DNA of 64,000 nucleotides from Bathymodiolus brooksi (lineage: Eukaryota > Mollusca > Bivalvia > Mytilida > Modiolidae), in assembly GCA_963680875.1 (NCBI GenBank), contig OY804579.1:16507506-16571505 (forward strand), given 5' to 3'. The translations under genes were made by a program, and so were the position numbers. Below are positions 12,501 to 24,500 of this stretch, in pieces. The notes under the pieces were generated by a model, which had not been told where the DNA came from, did no database searches, and saw nothing but the letters and a program-made list of their open reading frames with translations. Numbering within the stretch: position 1 is the first letter of the stretch; every line of letters starts with the position of its first letter.

Positions 12501-15500
12501 GCAGGACTTAGTTTAACATTGGACCCTATGGGAAAAATGTTTCAAAACGCTTCTTCTCTGAAACCACTTGGATAATTGAAACCAAACTGCCCAGGAATGA
12601 TCATTGGAAGGTCCTCTACAAGGTATGTGTTTTTTATGCCGATCGGATATCCAAGATGGCCACCACCGCAGGACATAGATTAACATTGGACCCTATGGGA
12701 AAATGTTCAAATGCCTTCTTCTCAGAAACTACAAATATTATTAAAGCCAAACTGTACATGAATGTTCATTGGATGGTCCTCTACAAACTTTACGTTTTTT
12801 GTTCTGATATGAAATTCAAAATGGCGGCTACGGCAGGACTTGTTTAACATTGGACCCTATGGGAAAAATGTTTCAAAACGCTTCTTCTCTGAAACCAAAC
12901 TGCCCAGGAATGATCATTGGAAGGTCCTCTGTTTTTTATGCCGATCGGAAATCCAAGATGGCTGCCACCACAGGTCATAGTATTAACACAGGACCATATC
13001 GGGAAAATACAGAAATATCTTCTTCTCTGAAGCTATTGCACTGATTGAACCTAAACTATGCATCAATCATTGGAAGGTCCTTTACAAACTTTGTGTTTTT
13101 TATGTTGATCGTAATTCCAAGATGACTACCACTGCAGGGCATAGTTTTTACATAGGACCAATTGGTTTTTTTTATAACCAGGTGAACGATACAGGCTCTT
13201 GAGAGCCTCTGGTTTTACTTTATTACCAGTAATTAAACTCATCAAAGACCATTGGCACGGATCAAGACATATAAGTGTCATAATTAATGTAACATAAATT
13301 TAGCATCGTTGTTATCGGTTTTCGTGCTATTATCGATTTTCCGATATAGCGATTAACAGTGTTAACCCTTCATTCATATGACGATTGGAATGTTCAAAGA
13401 ATGGCTAATTAAATATTTCTTTGTACATAAGATTGTTTTTAAACCCATTCTTGTATTTTATATACTACTCTTATATTTTCTCGAACTTTAATTATTGCCC
13501 TGTAACATGGCACTTTTGCAGTGAACAAAATACAAATAAAATGGAAAAATACAATTTAGAGCTCTGAAATTTATCTATGATGATACTGACAGCACATATG
13601 AAGAACTTTTAACAAAATCCAAATTACCCACTTTAAAAATCAGGCGAATTAGAACTATAGCCATTGAAACATTCAAAATTGTCAATAAAACCAGTCCTTT
13701 GTACTTACATGATTTAATTACAATTAAACAAAGTAAATATTCTTTCAGATACCAAAATACTGCTAGTATACCATCGACCAGAACAACTAGGTATGGTATT
13801 AAAACTTTTAAATATTTTGCTGCCAAAACATGGAATGAGCTACCAAACCACTTTAGACTGGAAAATTCTTTTAAACAATTCAAAAACTTGATTAATTCAT
13901 GGAATGGTAGCTCATGCCACTGTAATGCTTGTAGATAGCTTTAAAGCATAATTTTATTTATTTATTTGTTTTGCTTATCTGTGATGCTTTTGAAATCTGT
14001 GCTTTGTCTTTAATTATAGTTACTTTTTAGGCTGTTTATTTTAATTTATTTACTTAGTGCTTGAAATTTTAAATTAATTAGTTTAAATTATTTTTAATAT
14101 AGATGTTTTAATTTTTGCTAGTATTTTTATGTACCTTGTATGTATGCATGTATGTTGTTTTTGTTATATGTATAGTCGATTTGAAAAGCTCTGTTGAGCT
14201 TGTGTTTTATGTATGTTGTGATATGTATCGACTCTAAATAAAACTTTATTTATTTATTTATATACTCTCGATTATCTGGCAACTTTTGCCGTCAGTAAAA
14301 TGGCGTCATCTGTTTTCGTTTGAAGTAAAAACAGGGCCGATATACGGGATGGAAACGAATATAAAATCCAGAAATGGCTGGTTTTAAAATTTCATGGTTC
14401 TGGCCATCTACCAAATCATACTACATCTAAATAAAATAACAGAATGTTTGAAAATGACCACTTTCAAAATTGTGTTTACTTTAGATGTTTTTTTTGTGTG
14501 CTGAAACCACAATGCACTGCAAAGTGACATGTATTTTATATAAGAAACAGGCACTTTTCAGTCAGCTCTTTTGTTTACAAGTACGATCAGTGACCCCATG
14601 ACAGTTACATGACAGGAAGAGCAGGTGTCTGAGAGGCAGACGACATAGTTAAATTTTATATAGCCCTTCTGGATTTTTTTCCAGCTACTTTATAAATGAA
14701 GTAAATTTTTAGCATTACAAAAAGTATGGTTCAGTAGGTAGGTTCACTGTTTTTGGTACTTACGTCTTTAAAAGCAAACTTTAACATCTTTTACAGATGT
14801 CACGCTGTAGTCTTGTTTATGTTCCATTAATAGAAACCGGAAGACACGTCAAAAATAATGCGTGCACTGTGGAAATCAAAATAAAATGGATAAAACGAAA
14901 ACAGATGACGCACGAAAACACATACCGTGACGATAATTTGCAATCATCATTAATAAAATTTATAATTTTAATAAATAGATCAATACAAATATAATTAAAC
15001 AAACACAATATATATTGTTACTTTCACGACTTAAGTGCAAAAAAAATGTTCGATCAAAAACGATTCGCGGGAAGACATTTATTAACATTTGAATCACAAA
15101 AGTTAAATTATTTTGGAAAAAAGTGGGGCCGGCATTTTGATATTACAATGTAATTCGTATTTGAGCCATGTCCGGTCCTTTTTCAAGATTCCTAGTAATT
15201 TTCTATCCCTTATCTCCTCATACTCCCTTTTAAAAATGCTTTTCAGCACACTTTCATTTCTGTGAACAACCGCGGTAGGGCCCCGTCAAGAAAAATATGT
15301 AAATAGATTAGCCATGTAGGTTTTTATTTTTTTACCGTATACCGGAAGTTAAACAATATGGATGGAGTTAAGCAACAAGACAGTACGCCCCAAAATGATT
15401 CGACCCTAAAAATTTGTTGTTTATATTGAATAGAGTTTTCTGTTTCTATTTACTGGTATATTGTCATTCGATGATGAATAAAAGAGGGATTGAGTTAGAG

Positions 15501-18500
15501 TTATAGTGTTTAATGCCACTTTCAACAATATTTCAGTTATATTGTGGTGGTCAGTTGTATTAGTGGAGGGAACCAGAGTACCTGGAGAAAACCACTGACC
15601 TGTCGCAAGTCACTTTTACATACTTTTATATGAGTACACCTTGCCAAGAACGGGATTCAAACTCACAACTTTAGTGGTGATAGGTACTGATTGTACGGGT
15701 AGTTGTAAGTCCAAATACCATACGAAATGTCAGCTCTTGTTTCAGTGAAGATTGAAATTGTTTATATTTATTCTTCAGCCTTGATAAAGAAACCACTCCA
15801 AAATGTTTGTTGTGTTGAGGGAGAGATTGCTTGCTTGTCCTGTGAAATTATCGAGGATGAAACTGCTGTAACTTGGTATAAAGATAACGTTGAGATAATC
15901 CCTTCTACTGATATTATTCTGAAAATGCATGGTAAAATTCATAAGCTGTCAATACCAAGAACAGAAATGAAAGATGGAGGAAGGTACTCGATAAAAGTAA
16001 AACAAAGTACTAGTGAGGCCAAATTGACAGTAAAAGGTAAATATTTTTAGCTCATCTGAGTCAGACGCTGAAGTGAGCTTTTCTGATACAAAAGTCTGTC
16101 TGTCTATCCATCCATCTTTGGAGGTCTGTCATTCCATATTTATGTTTAGACTTTTCACAATTTTAGCTTCTTCTTTAGAACCACTACATACCCAGACACC
16201 AAATTTACATCAAATGTTCTTTTCTAGGAGGTCCTAAAGAAGTCTTGTTTCTTTTCAGAGTGATTTAAAGTCCAAGATGATCGCCCTACCCTCTAATTGA
16301 CAGTGACATTTTAGACTTCTTCTCTTGATGGAATTCAAAATGGCTGCCCCACCTTTTGATTTGCTGTAACATTTTCGACTTGTTCCCCAGAAATATTGTA
16401 TTTCAAGTCATCCAACTTGCCAGAAAGGTTCCTCTAGAGCTTTTTAAGAGATATTAATTGTTACTTTAAGGAGTCATTTTAAATTCAAGATTGCAGACTT
16501 TGCCTCTGATTGACTGAGACATTTATGATGTTTTCTCCAGAATGACTGCATGGCAACTCACCAGACCTACAAGAAATCTTCCTCTTGGGATCCTCAAGAA
16601 GAATTGTTACAGAGCAACTCTGTATTCAAAATGACTGCCCTGGTCTCTGGTTGACTGAAGTGTTATTGATTTCTTCTTCACAACAACTACATGCCAAGTC
16701 ACTAAAGTAACCAGAAATGTTATCTTGGAGGTCTTTCAGGGATGTTCTTACTTTCAGGTCAATTTTAATTCCAATTTGGCAGACGTACATTTTTTTGTAG
16801 ATTGACAAATTTTTATCATCGGAAAATAAAAAAGATATATAGTGTAAATTGATTATCTTTGAAGTGACATGTAAGAATTATTTTATGTTTTATTTTTTCA
16901 GCTTTAATCGGTAACCCCCTTGTTGATACAACATGTTTGGAAGGCGGCACCATTGTATTGAGTTGTGAAGTTTCTGTAGAAGACATAGGTGGTATTTGGT
17001 ACAAAGATGACTCTAGAGTGGTTCAGTCTAATGAAATATATCCTACTGTTAATGGCAGAATACATCAACTTAATATATTCCAAAGTGAAATTAAAGATGG
17101 TGGAAAATATGTCTTCAAGATAAGAGACAAAATAAGTTCAGCCATATTGATTGTGAAAGGTACAACAAGTTATTGTTTGCATTTTGTTTATTACAGAGAT
17201 GGAAATATTTCCTCTGCTTGGGATATTTATTCTTTTTTTTTGAAAAAAATATTTGGAAATAAATGTGTCGGCTAGAAAATGAAGGTATTAGGGCACTGTA
17301 TAGGGAATATCCTGGTTTTTTTCATCAGTCAACACTTTCATCTCTGCTTTTACTTTTAGCTCAAAAATATGTTTCATTTGGTTTCATTTCAATGAATCAG
17401 ATCTTCTTTTACATAAAGTTTCCCTGGCAATTCTTGATTTGGGTGTTCCTAATTTATATCTAACAGCCTATTAAAACTTCTGGAAAGGCATTGTAGTTAT
17501 ATGCCAGTAGACCACTTGCAGATTTTCAACTTTGATTCTCTAATTATGTGCTTTTCAGGAGTTATTTCCATTTAAACAGAAATATAGGGTCTAACACCGG
17601 GAGAGGTGCAAGATAGTAAAATCTGTGACACCCGAGGGTAGGATTTAAATCTTACCCGAGGGTGTCACAGATTTTACTATCTTGCATCTTTTACGGTGTT
17701 TGACTCTTTTTCTCACCCCTTTCTACCGTGTCAATGTTTGTTTACTTTTTGTGTAGTTAGGCGCATTAATTTGCGAACCGTATTACAGGACCAAAATGCC
17801 ACGTAATAAAATAAAACAAGATTTTCATTTTACAACTTTAAAGAGGTTCAAAATAATAAAGTTAACAAACTTTTGATAGATTCTACAATAACAAAATCTT
17901 GCACCTTTTACGATGTTTGCCTCTTTTTCTCATCTCTTTCTATCGTGTCAATATTTGTTTACATTGAAAAAATATAGAGTGCTCTCCCTTGTTAGGTAAC
18001 TAACGTAAATAAAAAAAATTACCTCCCTTTTACCAACGTCAAACAACTTTTTTACAGACATTTATCGCTGTTGTAGTAGCATTTATAATATATTTATAAA
18101 ATACATTGTATTTTATTGTGAAATACATTAAAAATACTGCCAAGACACTATAAATTGCCAATTTAATTCAACAATGGAAAACAATTTTGCGGGGAAAACG
18201 GCGTGTAGCTTGTCTTACCCTGGAGCCAGGGTAAGATAGAAAAATCTTTTTCATTTAAATTAACGAACTACTTTATCCAAGGGGTGAGAAAAAAGGGTCC
18301 CCTTTCATTCATGCAAAGTTCAATGAAATTAAGATATATTTCCCCCCATAATAAATTCATAATTTTAATGCTGTAACAACTTGTGAATTTTCTATTTGCT
18401 ATAAAATTATCCTCTGATTTTTTTAAAGGTTCAAATATCTACAAATTATGAGAGAATTACACTCAGATTTGTTGTCCTTCCATTGTTCTTAAAGCTTGCT

Positions 18501-21500
18501 AGACCGGGTACCGTTTTGCCAATCGTAAGGGAAAAATTTGTATAAAAACATATAATTTTAGATTCAAATCGAGAATGTGTAAAAAGTCTATTAGCTACAT
18601 CATATACATGTAAGCTTACAGGTTGTCAGAGATTATATGTTAGATGACAGTTTTATTATTGCATTTGTATATGTTTTATTTTAAACAGCTGTGATTACAA
18701 AACACCTTGAAAATGTAACATGTATTGAGGATCAGAGCTTATCTTTAGTTTGTGAACTTGCTGAGAAGGACATATCTGTCACCTGGCTAAAAGATGAAAA
18801 AGTTATTGAAGCATCCAAAAACATCATCCCAGAGATTCACAACAATGCTCATATTTTGAAATTTAAGAAATTGAGCAAAAATGATGGTGGAAAATATGCA
18901 CTAATGGCTAGAGGAAAGAAAACTGAAGCAGTTGTACTTGTTAAAGGTTTGTTTTTTACATTTGAACTTCAGTAGCTCAAACATGGATGACTTTAACATC
19001 ATAGATCTCTCAATCTATGTTTTAGTACTGCCAGTTTTGTAGTTAATTTTCATTAAGCAAAGCCCTGATTTATATAAAATTCAAATAATCCATATGTTCT
19101 TGTAGTAATAAATTAGTACATTTTAAACTTCAACACCAATTCATACGGAAGTGTCAATTATTACAATGTAGCTCACCTGGTCGTCGTTGTCCGTCCGTTA
19201 GCTTTTCACATTTAAATCTTCTTCTCTGAAACCACTGAACAAATTTGATCCAAACTTGCCAGAAATGTTCATTGGATGGTCCTCTACCAGATTTGTGTTT
19301 TTGGTGCTGATTTGAAATTCAACATGGCTGCCAGGGTCCATAATGTGTTCTAATTGGCTGAAATTTTAAAAATCTTCTTGTCAGAAACCACCAAGCCGCC
19401 AAATGAATTGTTACTTTGCAGGAATGATCATTGGGTGGTCCTGTACTAAACTTGTGAATCGTTTGCCGATCAGAAATTCAAGATGGCCACCATGACTCGA
19501 CTTAGTTTTAACATAGGACCCCATGGAACAAATGTTTAAAAGTCTTCTCCTCTGAAACCAGTAAGTCAATTTAAAGCAAACATAGCATGAATGGTCCTTA
19601 GGTGGTCAACTTTCAAAATTATTTCCTGTGACCCCGACCTGCATCTAAGAAGGCCACCGTCAGCGGACATAGTTTTAACATAGGACCCTATGGGAAAAAT
19701 GTTTAAAAAAAATTCCTCGGAAACCAGCAAGCCAATTTAAACCAAAAATGGCATGAATGGTCCTTAAATGGTCAACTTTCAAAATTATATCCAGTGACCC
19801 AGACCTCCATCCAAGATGGCTGCCATCAGCGGACGTAGTTTTAACATAGGACCCTATGGGAAATATGTTTAAAAATCTTCTCCTTTGAAACCAGTAAGCC
19901 AATTTAAAGCAAACATGGCATGGATGGTCCTTAAGTGGTCAATTTTCAAAATTGTGTCCGGTGACCCTGACCTCCATCCTAGATGGCCACCTTCAGTGGA
20001 CATAGTTTTAACATAGAACCCTATGGGAAAAAACGTTTTTAAATCTTCTCCTCTGAAACCAGTAAGCCAATATAGCAAACATGTCATCGATGGTCTTAGG
20101 TGGTCAACTTCCAAAATTGTGTTCAGTGACCTTGATCTCCATCTAAAATGTCCGCTGTCAGTGGACATAGTTTTAACATAGGACCTTATGGGGAAAGTGT
20201 TTAAAAGTCTTCTCCTCTGAAACCAGTCTATGGAAGGTCCTCTATAAGATTGCCTCATTTCATCCTGTCTGGACAAAAACATGGTCGGCATGAGGAATTC
20301 ATGTTTCTGATTGGCTGAAATTTAAGGAAAATCATCTCCTCTGAAAACTAGGCGGAACAATGAATTGTTGCTTTGTGGGAATGCTGTATGGAAAAACCTG
20401 TACAAAATTTCCATATTTTGTGCCGATCATACAACTAATATGGCTGCCATAGACAGTTCATGTTTCTGATTGGTCAATTAAAAATATTCTCCTCTAAAAC
20501 CATTTTGCCAAAAAAATTGAAATTTGGTAGGGTATGGATAAAGTTTCCTCAAAACAAAATGACAGGTGAGTAACACAGGCTCAGCCCAACGAGCCTCTAG
20601 TTATTTTATAGTTTTTTTTATACTGGAGTTGAATAAAATCAAAATCAAAAACTGTGCTATCAAGGTTGATTTTGCAAAAAATCTTTTGGTCAGTAGAAAT
20701 GCAGGTGAGGCACATTTTATTGGTTAGAATTGTAGAATATGTGTGATTTCTATCATTTAGCTAAATCAACAATACCAGACCAGATTTTACAGATGGATGA
20801 GAAAGACAAAGACATGTATTTAGAAATAATTAAGTCTGGAACTGAACGGAGATACTACATACGGCTGATGATTGTAGGTGAGAATGGAGTTGGAAAAACT
20901 TGTTTGATGCGACGACTTTTAGGAGAAGACATTGATGATGTCACTAGTACTGATGGGATTGATATCGTAATCCGTAAATGTAAAATCAGACTTAGTGATG
21001 GAAAATGGATAGTCAATGAAGGTATTTATCAAGTACAATTGTACATATTTCATATACAGTTTGACAGTATAGTTAAATATTTGGAAAGCAGAACTTTTCA
21101 TTATTGTTACTGTAATTTTACAAATTAAGGTTAATCCAACACAATCACCAAAGAAGTAACATCAATCTTAAAAAATTCTTAGATGCACAAGACACAAGGT
21201 AATTATAAATCAAGGGGGCCGTCATGGCCATGAATATATGGTAGTTGGATTTACAACTACCTATGCAATCAGATCCTATCACCACTGATATTGTAATTTC
21301 GAATCTTGACCAGGGCAAGGTGTACAACATTTTGTGATAAAATTTGTCAGTGACTTGCGACAGGTCAATGGTTTTCTTCGGGTCCTCCGGTTTCCTCCAC
21401 CAATAAAACTGACAGCCACGATATAACTGAAATATTGTTGAAAGTGGCGTTAAACACCATCAAACAAACAAACATTATAAATCATGATTTGATCATTTAT

Positions 21501-24500
21501 TTTAGAGGATACAGTAGAACAAGACAGAAATGTCAGAATGAAGAGAGCACTTACAGATAAAGACACAATATTACCAGAAGCAATGAGAAGAAACAACCGA
21601 GCAGAACCTCTCCTTCAAGATGTTCCCATGGAAACTACTGGTGTGTGCACATACATGATTTTGACAACAGGTCCTGTCAGTAATGCTGAACAACCATGCC
21701 ATTTTTAGCTCACTTAGCCAATGGCAGTGTGAGTTTTTTGCCATCACTGAGGACCTTTGATCTCTGTACACTTACTTTCACATATTTATCTTCTTCTGCA
21801 ATACTCCTCAACCAATTTGAACAAAGCTTGGCAGGGAAGGTCTTTGAAAAGAGGATATTCAGATTTGTATAAATAAAATTTGGTTGATCCCCCCAAATCA
21901 TCTGGGGAAGGGTATTAGGATGCCTAAAATGGGAAAATTAAGTAAATCTTTAAAGAACCACCTACAATAGACATGTTACAATTTTTACTGTGCAGTATCA
22001 TTACGATATGTAGATTTAGGACTCGTTGAAATTGGCTCTGAATCAGGATAATGTGACTGATTAGAGTGACATGTCTACTAGTAGACTGTTGTGTCAGTGA
22101 GCTAGCAGTGTTAGAATCAGGATAATGTGACTGATTAGGGTGACATGTCTACTAGTAGACTGTTGTGTCAGTGAGCTAACACTGTTAGAATCAGGATAAT
22201 GTGACTGATTAGAGTGACATGTCTACTAGTAGACTGTTGTTTCGGTGAGCTTGCACTATTAGAATCAGGATAATGTGACTGATTAGAGTGACATGTCTAC
22301 TAGTAGACTGTTGTTTCAGTGAGCTAGCACTGTTAGAATCAGGATAATGTGACTGATTAGAGTGACATGTCTACTAATAGACTGTTGTTTCAGTGAGCTA
22401 GCACTGTTAGAATCAGGATAATGTGACTGATTAGAGTGACATGTCTACTAGTAGACTGTTGTGTCAGTGAGCTAGCACTGTTAGAATCAGGATAATGTGA
22501 CTGATTGGAGTGACATGTCTACTAGTAGACTGTTGTTTCAGTGAGCTAGCACTGTTAGAATCAGGATAATGTGACTGATTAGTGACATGTCTACTAGTAG
22601 ACAGTAGTTTCAGTGAGCTAGCACTGTTAGAATCAGGATAATGTGACTGATTAGAGTGACATGTCTACTAGTAGACTGTTGTTTCAGTGAGCTAGCACTG
22701 TTAGAATCAGGATAATGTGACTAATTAGAGTGACATGTCTACTAGTAGACTGTTGTGTCAGTGAGCTAGCACTGTTAGAATCAGGATAATGTGACTGATT
22801 GGAGTGACATGTCTACTAGTAGACTGTTGTGTCAGTGAGCTAGCACTGTTAGAATCAGGATAATGTGACTGATTAGTGACATGTCTACTAGTAGACAGTA
22901 GTTTCAGTGAGCTAGCACTGTTAGAATCAGGATAATGTGACTGATTAGAGTGACATGTCTACTAGTAGACTGTTGTGTCAGTGATCTAGCACTGTTAGAA
23001 TCAGGATAATGTGACTGATTAGAGTGACATGTCTACTAATAGACTGTTGTTTTAGTGAGCTAGCACTGTTAAAATCAGGATAATGTGACTGATTAGAGTG
23101 ACATGTCTACTAGTAGACTGTTGTTTTAGTGAGCTAGCACTGTTAGAATCAGGATAATGTGACTGATTAAAGTGACATGTCTACTAGTAGACAGTAGTTT
23201 CAGTGAGCTTGCACTATTAGAATCAGGATAATGTGACTGATTAGAGTGACATGTCTACTAGTAGACTGTTGTTTCAGTGAGCTAGCAATGTTAGAATCAG
23301 GATAATGTGACTGATTGGAGTGACATGTCTACTAATAGACTGTTGTTTCAGTGAGCTAGCACTGTTAGAATCAGGATAATGTGACTGATTAGAGTGACAT
23401 GTCTACTAATAGACTGTTGTTTCAGTGAGCTAGCACTGTTAGAATCAGGATAATGTGACTGATTAGAGTGACATGTCTACTAGTAGACTGTTGTGTCAGT
23501 GAGCTAGCACTGTTAGAATCAGGATAATGTGACTGATTAGAGTGACATGTCTACTAGTAGACTGTTGTGTCAGTGATCTAGCACTGTTAGAATCAGGATA
23601 ATGTGACTGATTAGAGTGACATGTCTACTAGTAGACTGTTGTGTCAGTGATCTAGCACTGTTAGAATCAGGATAATGTGACTGATTAGAGTGACATGTCT
23701 ACTAATAGACTGTTGTTTTAGTGAGCTAGCACTTAAAATCAGGATAATGTGACTGATTAGAGTGACATGTCTACTAGTAGACTGTTGTTTCAGTGAGCTA
23801 GCACTGTTAGAATCAGGATAATGTGACTGATTAAAGTGACATGTCTACTAGTAGACTGTTGTTTCAGTGAGCTAGCACTGTTAGAATCAGGATAATGTGA
23901 CTGATTAGAGTGACATGTCTACTAGTAGACTGTTGTTTCGGTGAGCTAGCACTATTAGAATCAGGATAATGTGACTGATTAGAGTGACATGTCTACTAAT
24001 TGACTGTTGTTTCAGTGAGCTAGCACTGATAGAATCAGGATAATGTGACTGATTGGAGTGACATGTCTACTAGTAGACTGTTGTTTCAGTGAGCTAGCAC
24101 TGTTAGAATCAGGATAATGTGACTGATTAGAGTGACATGTCTACTAGTAGACTTGTTTCAGTGAGCTAGCACTATTAGAATCATGATAATGTGACTGATT
24201 AGAGTGACATGTCTACTAGTAAACTGTTGTTTCGGTGAGCTAGCACTATTAGAATCAGGATAATGTGACTGATTAGAGTGACATGTCTACTAATAGACTG
24301 TTGTTTCAGTGAGCTAGCACTGATAGAATCAGGATAATGTGACTGATTGGAGTGACATGTCTACTAGTAGACTTGTTTTAGTGAGCTTGCACTATTAGAA
24401 TCAGGATAATGTGACTGATTAGAGTGACATGTCTACTAGTAGACTGTTGTTTCAGTGAGCTAGCACTGTTAGAATCAGGATAATGTGACTGATTAGAGTG

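Noticed and set aside
6946..12847. Dozens of short frames with peptides such as [17 protein letters not shown]
   Set aside because: They are translations of the 166-bp monomers of a non-coding tandem-repeat element. The same peptides appear at 32.9-36.3 kb and 54.9-56.8 kb in other copies.
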